Source of the DNA: a bacterium
GTDB lineage: Bacteria > Krumholzibacteriota > Krumholzibacteriia > LZORAL124-64-63
Assembly: GCA_018829565.1 (NCBI GenBank)
Contig: JAHJTW010000137.1
Span: 1 to 32,625 of the forward strand
Direction: 5' to 3'
DNA: 32,625 nucleotides
The notes beneath the pieces were generated by a model. That model saw only the letters and a list, made by a program, of their open reading frames with translations. It searched no databases and had not been told where the DNA came from. Positions within the stretch are counted from its first letter, which is position 1. Every line of letters begins with the position of its first letter. The translations under genes and the position numbers were made by a program. Positions 8,201 through 14,155 of the stretch are shown piece by piece.

Positions 8201-8452
8201 CCCAACCCGTTCAATCCCAGGACCACCGTGTCGTTCTACCTGCCTCAGGACGGTCATGTGGATCTGTCGGTGTTCGACGTCGGCGGCCGGTTGATCAACC
8301 GGCTGGTCAGCGAGACACTCACGGCAGGGGATCATTCGGTGGCCTGGACCGGCACCGACACGCGCGGCGGCCGGGTGGCGTCTGGCGTCTACTTCTTCAG
8401 GATGAGGACTGGCGACGTGGTCGACACCAAGCGGGTCCTCCTGATCAAATAA
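5294..8452 (+). CDS. Secreted M6-like metalloprotease with Ig-like and FlgD-type C-terminal domains
   Basis: 1052 residues, start fixed by GAGGAG 6 bases upstream. A signal peptide (1-28, ending ASA-A) is followed by a protease domain carrying HENGHMLGFWPDLYD (313-327): the HExxH zinc site with the downstream Gly/Asp pattern of the immune inhibitor A/M6 group. An EF-hand-like DANGDGYID (250-258) probably binds calcium. From about 515 there are Ig/HYR-type modules rich in TVTDD and VVDTTPP, with paired cysteines. Residues 968-1052 (NPFNP, then SVFDVGG, RVASGVYFFRMR, ending KRVLLIK) form a FlgD-like domain of the kind found at the end of type IX-sorted or surface-attached proteins in FCB-related bacteria. 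The likely role is an extracellular protease, cell-surface attached or released, degrading proteins. It is a single-gene unit with its own promoter and terminator. Confidence 0.92.
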   Translation: MKHQLRFPVCLALLCLAVLTLHTSSASAAPVFGEVWQLKQPDGTLVDVRIWGDEFYQVVESLDGYTLTRDPATMVICYARLSSDGNTLESTGVELGSRNPATLGLTPHVRISDEAARAAVDQARSRPLNQPGMDKGAYFPSITGNVKGLCILVDFDDQSATIAQSEVDDFCNMIGYTGNGNNGSIRDYFSDTSDGIFDYTQYVSPTYYRAPNDFSWYDDPDEPWLDRGLQLLFEALDQLEADGLDFSQFDANGDGYIDAVNMFYAGSTTAGWAKGMWPGSGWIQDEWSADGVATLRFQFTGMGTGLTIATYLHENGHMLGFWPDLYDYDTDADDSAGIGAFGIMCNSGSSTNPVEPCAYNKFISGWGNVTTYATQQFDIPTPASSNTIYKFDNPGAANEYWLVENRQQTARDANIPDSGLAIWHIETNGNNSDNQMTPANHYLVTLVQADGNWDLENNVNQGDGTDLWGAPTYTALRPFTSPNTDWWDGSASDFTFFDISASGPDMTFSFNPANEPPVAACQNVQVSADDDCNGIVTPAMVDAGSSDPDGDPITLELSPPGPYALGVTDVTLTVTDDKGEFDTCNATVTVVDTTPPMVTCPADIVIECTEPGGVSATDGQLTAFFAAFMAEDNCDDDLDIMNDAPAIFDGPCEVGGGVTVVTWTATDDAGNSAQCAATVTVVDTTPPEIEVTVDPQVLWPPNHKMVDVEYTVTVSDVCDPNPAWEMVSLTSNEPEDDLGDGTTEPDIMGADLGTADTSVSLRSEREGLLTGRIYQATFMVTDCSGNSALTTANVYVPRSKSDIGTILSSSSLETSETEVYYMVSGASLWRKKIPVEFIGGEVEGDGLRTVDPQSAFITNTAGVVLPSAFYMKDIDDDEIPDVLLAFPQPALMNLIVESQEMDGDPVMVLEVGREMFMVLDLGNIQVSAPDLGFIINSLREGDGEDERNLDRDPESTVTVARTTGITSTAPNPFNPRTTVSFYLPQDGHVDLSVFDVGGRLINRLVSETLTAGDHSVAWTGTDTRGGRVASGVYFFRMRTGDVVDTKRVLLIK

Positions 8453-8478
8453 CGGCCTGACCTTCAGGAGGTCATATC

Positions 8479-8510
8479 GACGGCCCCTGGTTTCACGACC
8501 CGGGGCCGTC
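8479..8510 (+). terminator. Terminator between the convergent metalloprotease and beta-helix genes
   Basis: GACGGCCCC (8479-8487) pairs with GGGGCCGTC (8502-8510) with a 14-base loop, followed by TGCTTTC. It lies 27 bases after the metalloprotease stop and could also serve the convergent gene that ends at 8549. Confidence 0.7.
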
Positions 8511-8548
8511 TGCTTTCACGGTGAGGTTACATGCCATCGCTTGACACC

Positions 8549-8977
8549 CTACTCCACATTCCACCCATCATACTTCGCATACCCACCGTTCTCCGTTTTG
8601 GGCCCCCTTCCGTTGATCACATGGTTGATTCCTCCTACCCGGCCCGAAAACGTAACGATATGCTTGATCTTGATACCCGGTTTGTCGGGAACTTCCATGG
8701 CGTTTCCCAGCCGGACGTTGTTCTTTTCCGCTTGTTCGCCACGGAAGAAGGAGTATATCCCCAATCCCCACGCCGCGTGTTCGTTGACATGATCGGCCAC
8801 CCTGTAAGCCGAATACCCGGGCTTACCGTCATCATTCCAGTCTTCGTTGCTTGGTGGTTCGTATGGGATTTCACACTGGTAGAAGTAAGTGCGGCCGCGT
8901 TCGCCGTTCCACAGCGTCTGATGGCTCTGGAAGTGCTCGTTGAACAAACCATAAATGGTGACATCATCACCATTCAC
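8549..8977 (-). pseudogene. C-terminal part of the beta-helix protein, separated by an in-frame TAG
   Basis: This segment continues the 8981-10282 gene in the same frame; only the TAG codon at 8981-8983 separates them. It reads VNGDDVTIYGLFNEHFQ, then LWNGERGRTYFYQCEIPYEP, AAWGLGIYSFF and GIKIKHIVTFSG, which are C-terminal motifs of the same family of secreted beta-helix proteins. The GTG at 8977 could serve as a start, but the text is mid-domain, so independent function is unlikely. The terminal stop is also TAG. Together the two parts would be about 577 residues. It is either a nonsense mutation, a sequencing error, or a read-through product. Confidence 0.8.
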
Positions 8978-8980
8978 GAT

Positions 8981-10282
8981 CTAACCATGCTCGCTTCGGT
9001 TGATGTTCCAATCGGCGCCGGTTCCGTGGTCGGCTCTCCATAGCCAGAAATGATCGCCTATCACATGGTTGGTGTTGATTTCCAGACAGGTCTTCGCCGT
9101 TCCGGCAAGAGCCCCGCCCACTCTGATGTAGATATCATGCAAACTCGTCGGGTTATCTCCATGACCTCTGGAAGATCCCCTGTCTCCTATCTGAACCAGC
9201 ACGTCGGACTCTTTCAAACCGGCGTCCACCATGATTCCCGCAATGATGACCCCGGCTTCAGCCGACGTTTTCAAAGCCATATTGCCGTGGGTGGGGACCA
9301 GAGTAGGAAGTCCTATTCCCAGTATCACCGTGTTGGGATTTTCCACGGTGACAGCCTCGTCCAAATAATATATTCCGGGAGTCAAGAGAAGGTGTCTTCC
9401 CCTCGCCAAGGCCTGGTTCATGGACTCCGCATCGTCTTCGTCCGCATGGGCAATGTGGAAGTCCTCAATCGGTATGATGTTGCCTTTTTCATCTCCGGCC
9501 TTCCAGGTTACGCCACAGGTTTCACGTTGAAGTTCCGGCACAAAAACGGCGTATTCATCTTCCCCTGTGAGAAACAGGAAGGGTTTATCGCGCAAAATGG
9601 GTGCTTTTTCCACCACCGTGGTTGGAGTTGCGGGCCAATCGGGTTCCGGGGCACCCTTGACGCCGACAAACACACGATTCCACGCGCCGCCTTCCCAGTA
9701 TCCAATTTCAGAATTCCGGGTAAACCATTGTTGCCCCGAGGTCAAACCCGCCCTTCCCGTGACGATGGAATTGGCCAAGACACCCCCGCTCGCCCAGCTT
9801 CCCTTGTCGAAATTGACATCACCCAGAATATGGAGGCGTCGCAAGGGAGCCGCTTGCGATACGGCCCACAACATCCACCTGTCAGACGCATCGGGATAGA
9901 CCTTGAAGTTTTCGGCTCCGCGCCAGAACTGGATGGTGACCTTGTTGTCCGGCCGTGACCATGTGGATTGCACCGCCCCGTGAACGACCACATCATCGGG
10001 CGAACGGCCCAATCCCAGAGCTTGCACGTAATAATCCACGGTTACCTTGTTGTGGTAGGTGCCCGGTTTGAACAGCAAGGCGACACGCTCATCAATGAAT
10101 TCCTTGCCGGCATGCTGTTCGTGGACATGATCCAGAACGCTTTGGATGTCGGCGGCACACATGGACTCATCGAATACGTAAACGTTTTTGCCGAATATGG
10201 AATTGTTGGGCAGATCGCCGGGCAGCTGCTGCTGGCTGTTCATCAGCAATATCGCTCCAAGTAATGTGAATACATACCTCAT
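8981..10282 (-). CDS. Secreted beta-helix (pectate-lyase-like) protein, truncated by an in-frame amber codon
   Basis: 433 residues from ATG 10282, with GAGGGA 7 bases upstream. A short signal peptide (about 1-16, RYVFTLLGAILL) leads into FKPGTYHNKVTV, VQALGLGRSPDDV, LLTPGIYYLDEAVTV, TVILGIGLPTLVP and HDIYIRVGG: repeated turns typical of right-handed beta-helix folds of the pectate-lyase-3 superfamily. From memory, relatives are often labelled adenylyl cyclase or coagulation factor 5/8 domain protein, but no cyclase motif is present. The likely role is an extracellular carbohydrate-acting or binding protein. The frame stops at TAG 8981 after NRSEHG and resumes at once in the same frame. Base composition is clearly more AT-rich than the flanking genes (roughly 50-55% G+C by eye against about two thirds), which suggests transfer. 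Confidence 0.75.
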   Translation of the reverse strand: MRYVFTLLGAILLMNSQQQLPGDLPNNSIFGKNVYVFDESMCAADIQSVLDHVHEQHAGKEFIDERVALLFKPGTYHNKVTVDYYVQALGLGRSPDDVVVHGAVQSTWSRPDNKVTIQFWRGAENFKVYPDASDRWMLWAVSQAAPLRRLHILGDVNFDKGSWASGGVLANSIVTGRAGLTSGQQWFTRNSEIGYWEGGAWNRVFVGVKGAPEPDWPATPTTVVEKAPILRDKPFLFLTGEDEYAVFVPELQRETCGVTWKAGDEKGNIIPIEDFHIAHADEDDAESMNQALARGRHLLLTPGIYYLDEAVTVENPNTVILGIGLPTLVPTHGNMALKTSAEAGVIIAGIMVDAGLKESDVLVQIGDRGSSRGHGDNPTSLHDIYIRVGGALAGTAKTCLEINTNHVIGDHFWLWRADHGTGADWNINRSEHG

Positions 10283-10386
10283 GGGACTTCCCTCGGCTTC
10301 GAAGACAATCCGTCAGGCGGTTTTCGCCGCGATGTCGCCATTATTGCCCATCCATGCGAACGCGGGAATAGGGAGCCGGTGGAGCC

Positions 10387-10402
10387 AGAGACTCGAGTCT
10401 CT
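10387..10402. repeat. Perfect 16-bp palindrome
   Basis: AGAGACTCGAGTCTCT reads the same on both strands. It lies between the flavodoxin-like fragment (ending at 10453, minus strand) and the start of the beta-helix gene (10282), so it could terminate the first unit or be an operator for the second. No other gene is seen in the 170 bases from 10283 to 10452. Confidence 0.5.
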
Positions 10403-10452
10403 CAGGTCGTCCTAAAAGCACCCTACGGGTATTCCCGCCACTTCCTCGGCAA

Positions 10453-10659
10453 TCATCCCCTCCCATGAACCCGATCACACCGCCCCCACCGGGCGCGCCC
10501 GGGCGAGGCCGACTTGCCCCGGTGCCACCACGACTTGAGGATCTCCACGAGGATCCAGGTTTCGAGCATCGCCCCCGACACCGCGCCAGTCGCGACGGCC
10601 TGAGCCAGGCTGCGGGTATGCCCGGTTCCGGAAAACAAGACGATTGCAACGGAGGACAT
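10453..10659 (-). pseudogene. Flavodoxin/NAD(P)H-quinone oxidoreductase-like N-terminal fragment
   Basis: ATG 10659 follows AGGAGG, and the first residues, SSVAIVLFSGTGHTRSLAQA, match the FMN-phosphate loop (SGTGHTR) at the start of WrbA/flavodoxin-like reductases. Such proteins are about 190-210 residues; this frame stops after 68. After about residue 30 the sequence (TWILVEILKSWWHRG and onward) no longer resembles the family, so the gene has been cut by a deletion or rearrangement. It sits 55 bases after the VOC gene in the same direction and was probably the third gene of the marR-VOC operon. The loop alone cannot make an active reductase. Confidence 0.6.
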
Positions 10660-10714
10660 TTCGCCTCCTCCTCGAATGGCAAAGCCGGCGAATGAACCCG
10701 GCTGAGATTCTGTG

Positions 10715-11098
10715 TCAGGAATACGAAACGACTTCGATCTCGATCCCGTTCGGATCATCGAAGTAGAAACGACGACCCGGCTCGTAGTCCGCATGGTTGC
10801 GGGTGGGGAAGCCGGCCGCTTTGATCTTCTCCTCGACCGCATCGAGATCCTCGACGACCACTCCGATGTGGTTGAGACCGCCAATCGTGGCGTAGGTGTT
10901 CCCCGGTTCGTCCGATCCACCCAAGGAATAGACGGCGACATAGGAATTCTCGTCGCCGACGTGGTACACATCACCATCGTGGATACCCTTTCCGGACCAA
11001 CGGATATTCCACCCAAACAGGTCCCGATAGAGTTCCGCTGTTGCTTTAGGATCGCGGACGGTGACGTTCACGTGTTCCAGGAATGAGTGCGTCATCAT
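10715..11098 (-). CDS. VOC (glyoxalase/bleomycin-resistance) family protein
   Basis: 127 residues from ATG 11098 (a second ATG at 11095 has better spacing from GGAGG). The vicinal-oxygen-chelate fold is visible as two beta-alpha-beta-beta-beta halves: FLEHVNVTVRDPKAT with H9, LNHIGVVVEDLDAV with H77, and FYFDDPNGIEIEVV with E120/E122 as likely metal ligands. These proteins bind a divalent metal and act as dioxygenases, isomerases, glutathione transferases or drug-binding proteins; the substrate here is unknown. It lies 20 bases after the MarR gene in the same direction and precedes a flavodoxin-like fragment. This suggests a small detoxification or resistance unit controlled by MarR. Confidence 0.88.
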   Translation of the reverse strand: MMTHSFLEHVNVTVRDPKATAELYRDLFGWNIRWSGKGIHDGDVYHVGDENSYVAVYSLGGSDEPGNTYATIGGLNHIGVVVEDLDAVEEKIKAAGFPTRNHADYEPGRRFYFDDPNGIEIEVVSYS

Positions 11099-11118
11099 CT
11101 AACCTCCAGCGGCACGCC

Positions 11119-11631
11119 TCAAGGCGCACCGGCTCCATCTTGCTCCAGGTTTGAAAGAAGCTTGGCCAACAAGGCGGCCACCTTCTTTCGCTCCTGATCG
11201 TCCAATACGGCGGCGGCGGCCGTCGCCTCGTCGAAGCGGACTGTGATCGCCCGATCGACGAGTTCGCGGCCGGGCTCCGTGAGCACGACATGCACGCCGC
11301 GACGGTCGTCGGGATTTCGATCCCGGCGTACCAGACCGACCTTCTCGAGCCGATCCAACCGGTTTGTCATGGCTCCCGAGGTGAGCATCGTGGCCTGGCT
11401 CAATTCCGTCGGCGTCAATCGGAAGGGCTCGCCTTGGCGCCGGAGCGTAGCCAGGACGTCGAAGCCCCAGAGACCCAACCCCAGAGGCGCCAGCGCATCA
11501 CCGACTCGCCGCTTCAGGTGCTCCGCAAGGACCAGAACACGCCCGACGACCTCGAACCCTGAAGGATCGAGATCCGGTCGCTCCCGGGACCACTGCTCAA
11601 TGATCTGTTTGATGGCATCTGCTCCAGTCAT
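11119..11631 (-). CDS. MarR family transcriptional regulator
   Basis: 170 residues from ATG 11631 (a GTG at 11649 is possible). The winged helix shows LTPTELSQATMLTSGAMTNR as the DNA-reading helix, then LDRLEKVGLVRRDRNPDDRR as the wing, then a C-terminal dimerisation helix pair. MarR dimers repress genes until a phenolic or oxidative ligand releases them. Upstream lies a perfect 19-bp palindrome (11659-11677) shared with the divergent hydrolase gene, so autoregulation plus control of both arms is likely. No Shine-Dalgarno site precedes the ATG, and the predicted transcription start falls on the ATG itself, which points to a leaderless mRNA. Confidence 0.9.
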   Translation of the reverse strand: MTGADAIKQIIEQWSRERPDLDPSGFEVVGRVLVLAEHLKRRVGDALAPLGLGLWGFDVLATLRRQGEPFRLTPTELSQATMLTSGAMTNRLDRLEKVGLVRRDRNPDDRRGVHVVLTEPGRELVDRAITVRFDEATAAAAVLDDQERKKVAALLAKLLSNLEQDGAGAP

Positions 11632-11637
11632 GGGGTC

Positions 11638-11665
11638 AATGTACACCAATTAATTTTGATGTCAA
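11638..11665 (-). promoter_or_regulatory. Predicted marR promoter giving a leaderless transcript
   Basis: On the minus strand TTGACA (11665-11660) is followed by a 16-base spacer and TACATT (11643-11638). About 7 bases further on lies 11631, the A of the marR ATG. The -35 element is one arm of the operator palindrome. Confidence 0.5.
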
Positions 11666-11677
11666 GAGTCTTGACAT
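11659..11677. promoter_or_regulatory. Perfect 19-bp operator palindrome, probable MarR site
   Basis: ATGTCAAGA, a central G, then TCTTGACAT: a 9-bp perfect inverted repeat. It contains TTGACA on both strands, which act as -35 elements of the two divergent promoters. A half-site CGTCAAGA recurs at about 11702-11709. Its position between marR and its divergent neighbour is typical for MarR operators. Confidence 0.7.
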
Positions 11678-11699
11678 AAAGCTTAATTCAAAGTATCTT
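11671..11699 (+). promoter_or_regulatory. Predicted promoter for the cyclase-family hydrolase
   Basis: TTGACA (11671-11676), a 17-base spacer, and TATCTT (11694-11699). The -35 matches consensus perfectly and lies inside the operator, so a bound MarR dimer would block polymerase. The leader before ATG 11790 holds a small inverted repeat CAACCA-AC-TGGTTG (11757-11770). Confidence 0.6.
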
Positions 11700-11789
11700 C
11701 ACGTCAAGACAGTTTTCCTGGCGAGTGATCGCCGCGAAACTCGGACTCGACTAGTCAACCAACTGGTTGTGGAATAAGGAGAAAAAGCA

Positions 11790-12791
11790 ATGAACATCTT
11801 CCCCAGGTCCATGATTCTCTGTCTGCTTGCCGCTTTCACCTATCTTGCCGTCGCAGTCTCGGGCGTGGGCGCGAACATGCCGGAAGTCGGAAAAAGCCCC
11901 TGGGGTCCCGAGGATGAACTCGGCGCCCTCAACCGCATGACGGAAGAATCGCGCGCCGCCATTCTCGCCCGTATCAAGGGCGGGGAGGTTTACGACCTGG
12001 CCGTGGACTACTTCATCGGCATGCCCAGTTGGCACCTTCTGGGCGATCCCCGTTACCAGTTCTGGATGACTCACACCCCCCACGGCACCGTCGTGGACGA
12101 TCCGGCCGGAGTGGGTCGCACACAGAACGAAATCGTCTCTTACACCGGGGATGCCGTTTCCTTCTACACGCACATGGGCACACATATCGATGCCCTGAAC
12201 CACTTCGGGCTGAACGGCAAGATCTACAACGGTTTCAGCGCCGAGGAGCACCTCGGTGACCGCGGTTGGAGGAAAACCGGGGCCGAGACGATCCCACCCA
12301 TTATCGCGCGCGGCGTGCTGATCGACGTTGCCGAGTCCAAGGGCGTCGAGCAGTTGCCTGACTCATATGGCATCACGGTCGATGATCTGCAGACTGCCCT
12401 CGCGCGACAGCGTGTTCAACTCTCGCCTGGTGACGTCGTGCTGATCCGTGGCGGCCGGATGCACGCCTGGCCCGACGATGACGGCTACGTCCTGGACCAG
12501 CCCGGGCTGACGTTGCCCGCGGCGCGGTGGTTGGCGGAGGACCGGCAGGTGATGGCCATCGGCGGAGACAACCTCAGTTTGGAGCACTTCCCTGTTGCCG
12601 AAGGTTCGGAAACCTGGGTCCCAGTCCATACCTACCTGCTGGCCCAAGCCGGAGTCCCGATCATCGAGGTGGTCTACCTCGAGGAACTCTCCCGCGACAG
12701 GGTTTACGAATTCGCCTTCATCGCCGCCTCGCTCAAGCTGAGCGGTGCTTCGGCGGCTCCGTTCCGGCCGATCGCGCTCCCCTTGAACTGA
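11790..12791 (+). CDS. Exported cyclase-family metal-dependent hydrolase (kynurenine formamidase-like)
   Basis: 333 residues from ATG 11790, with AAGGAG at 11776-11781. A signal peptide spans about residues 1-28 (MILCLLAAFTYLAVAVSG, then VGA), so the enzyme is probably periplasmic. The family signature HMGTHIDALNH (128-138) supplies the zinc ligands of the HxGTHxDxxxH type found in kynurenine formamidases and related amide or lactone hydrolases. LSPGDVVLIRGG and AIGGDNLSLEHFP are further conserved parts. Kynurenine formamidase itself is cytoplasmic and about 210 residues, so a different amide, lactone or cyclic substrate is likely here. It faces marR across the operator palindrome and is followed by an exporter-like EamA gene, suggesting both are induced by the MarR ligand. 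Confidence 0.88.
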   Translation: MNIFPRSMILCLLAAFTYLAVAVSGVGANMPEVGKSPWGPEDELGALNRMTEESRAAILARIKGGEVYDLAVDYFIGMPSWHLLGDPRYQFWMTHTPHGTVVDDPAGVGRTQNEIVSYTGDAVSFYTHMGTHIDALNHFGLNGKIYNGFSAEEHLGDRGWRKTGAETIPPIIARGVLIDVAESKGVEQLPDSYGITVDDLQTALARQRVQLSPGDVVLIRGGRMHAWPDDDGYVLDQPGLTLPAARWLAEDRQVMAIGGDNLSLEHFPVAEGSETWVPVHTYLLAQAGVPIIEVVYLEELSRDRVYEFAFIAASLKLSGASAAPFRPIALPLN

Positions 12792-12825
12792 GCCGGTGGC
12801 CGTACCGAAACGAAAGGCGATCGCC

Positions 12826-13953
12826 ATGTCCAACAACGCTGTTCGAGACGCAGACCCGGCCGTCGCCGGCAGCCGTCCCTGGCTGGTGCCCGTGGCCAGT
12901 CTGCTGACGGTCGGTGCCCTGCTTGGGTTGTCGACAAACCTGGTGAAGTACGCGGCGAACCGGGGCCTGAATCCGCTGACCCTGCTGACCTGGTCGGTCG
13001 TGGGTGCGGCGCTGGTCGTGAGCACCGTGAACGCGGTAACCGGCCGGCTGCGGCGCCCGGACCGCCGCTACTTGGAGTACTTCTTTGTTGCCGCGCTGGT
13101 TGGCGTGGTGGCGCCGAATCTCTTGATGTACGCCGCCGTTCCGCGGGTCGGCGCCGGCTTCGTGACCCTGTCCATCGCCTTTCCGCCGTTGCTGACCTAC
13201 CTCGGCGCACTGGCGCTTAGAATGGAGAGGTTCGACGGCTTCCGCGCGACGGGCGTCGGAGTGGCGCTGGCCGGAGCGACCTACATGGCATACATGAAGG
13301 TCTCCACGCCGGATGCGCCTGTAATCTGGATCGCCGCTACGATGCTGGCGCCGGTGATCCTGGCCGTCGGCAACATCTACCGGACGGCTCGCTGGCCCGC
13401 CGGAGCAGCACCGGAAGAGCTGGTACCGGGTGTCCTACTCGTCTCTGGAGCCGCACTGATTGCGGCCGGGGCATTCACGGGGATTCCCCTCGCGGTGCGC
13501 TGGCACGACTCATTCGATATCCTTCTGATCGTCCTGCAGGCCGGTCTGCTTTCCGCGCAGTACGTGCTGTACTTCGTCCTGCAGAAGCGAGGCGGGCCCG
13601 TATTGATGAGCCTGCTGGGATCGGTCGCAGCCGTGATCGGCGTGCCGACGGCGGTTCTGTTGCTGGGTGAGACTCTACCCGAGGGAATCGTTCCCGGGGC
13701 GGTGGCAATCACCGTAGGAATCGCCTTGGTGGTTCGTGATATTGAAAAAAGAACGAGTGACCGCAACGGCAATACGCCCGCACGGTTCTCCGGGGAATTG
13801 CGCATCAGCGAACTCGAAGGCGCATACCGAGTCGAAGGAGGCAAACCATGTCATCACGCAAAGCGGAAGTCGAGCGCCGGGTCCAAGAGCTCATCGAAAG
13901 TGGAAGCAACTACCGGGTGGAAGAACCCGAAAAGATCTACCACCCGAACCTAA
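12826..13953 (+). CDS. EamA/DMT family transporter with an odd hydrophilic tail
   Basis: 375 residues from ATG 12826 (an in-frame GTG at 12796 is possible). Ten hydrophobic helices in two EamA-like halves are visible, from LVPVASLLTVGALLGLSTNL to PGAVAITVGIALVVRDI. This is the drug/metabolite transporter superfamily, moving amino acids or other small metabolites across the inner membrane; the substrate is unknown. EamA proteins usually end soon after the tenth helix, but here about 65 further Arg/Ser/Lys-rich residues follow (from EKRTSDRNG) and overlap the next gene by 106 bases. A one-base change in the six-A run at 13745-13750 would bring a TGA at 13758 into frame, so the tail may be an artefact or a recent frameshift. 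It lies 34 bases after the hydrolase and is probably in its operon. Confidence 0.85.
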   Translation: MSNNAVRDADPAVAGSRPWLVPVASLLTVGALLGLSTNLVKYAANRGLNPLTLLTWSVVGAALVVSTVNAVTGRLRRPDRRYLEYFFVAALVGVVAPNLLMYAAVPRVGAGFVTLSIAFPPLLTYLGALALRMERFDGFRATGVGVALAGATYMAYMKVSTPDAPVIWIAATMLAPVILAVGNIYRTARWPAGAAPEELVPGVLLVSGAALIAAGAFTGIPLAVRWHDSFDILLIVLQAGLLSAQYVLYFVLQKRGGPVLMSLLGSVAAVIGVPTAVLLLGETLPEGIVPGAVAITVGIALVVRDIEKRTSDRNGNTPARFSGELRISELEGAYRVEGGKPCHHAKRKSSAGSKSSSKVEATTGWKNPKRSTTRT

Positions 13954-14078
13954 GGATCGTGAAGCTCGTCGCGGCCGCTCGGTGCCTCGCGGAGTCCCGC
14001 CTTTCCGGCTCGGCCGCCTCCACCAACCACTACGGAGTGGGTTTCGTCGGCTTTTGCAGGTGTCCAGGGCTAGGGTAA
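13848..14078 (+). CDS. Short protein, possibly a truncated NTF2/SnoaL-like domain
   Basis: 76 residues from ATG 13848, chosen because GGAGG lies 7 bases upstream. The N-terminal 40 residues (VERRVQELIESGSNYRVEE, then IYHPNLRIVKL) resemble the first helices and strand of NTF2-like domains, where a helix is followed by a tyrosine/histidine-containing loop and a strand. The remainder (AARCLAESRLSGSAAS and onward) does not fit the fold, and complete domains are about 110-140 residues. I therefore read it as a remnant. It overlaps the EamA tail. Recognition is tentative. Confidence 0.4.
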   Translation: MSSRKAEVERRVQELIESGSNYRVEEPEKIYHPNLRIVKLVAAARCLAESRLSGSAASTNHYGVGFVGFCRCPGLG

Positions 14079-14155
14079 CCAAAATAGTGAACATGCTGGG
14101 ATTGAAAATTCCTGAACAGGAAATGAGCCTCAAACTCGCCCCGCCCTCAAATAAC

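Noticed and set aside
8981-8983. TAG read as a sense codon (pyrrolysine or code reassignment)
   Set aside because: TAG ends ordinary genes in this window (OsmC, KSPK protein, truncated recombinase), and no suppressor tRNA or pyrrolysine gene is seen.
13745-13751. A programmed -1 frameshift site (A AAA AAG) in the EamA gene
   Set aside because: The heptamer is present, but in the wrong phase relative to the zero frame, and no downstream stimulatory structure was evident.
14090-14155. Text FEGGASLR on the minus strand beyond repeat copy 3, resembling the missing AbiEii FKGGTxL motif
   Set aside because: It would fit a repeat inserted within the motif, but the following residues (LISCSGIFNPSMF) do not match the toxin, so I treat it as chance.
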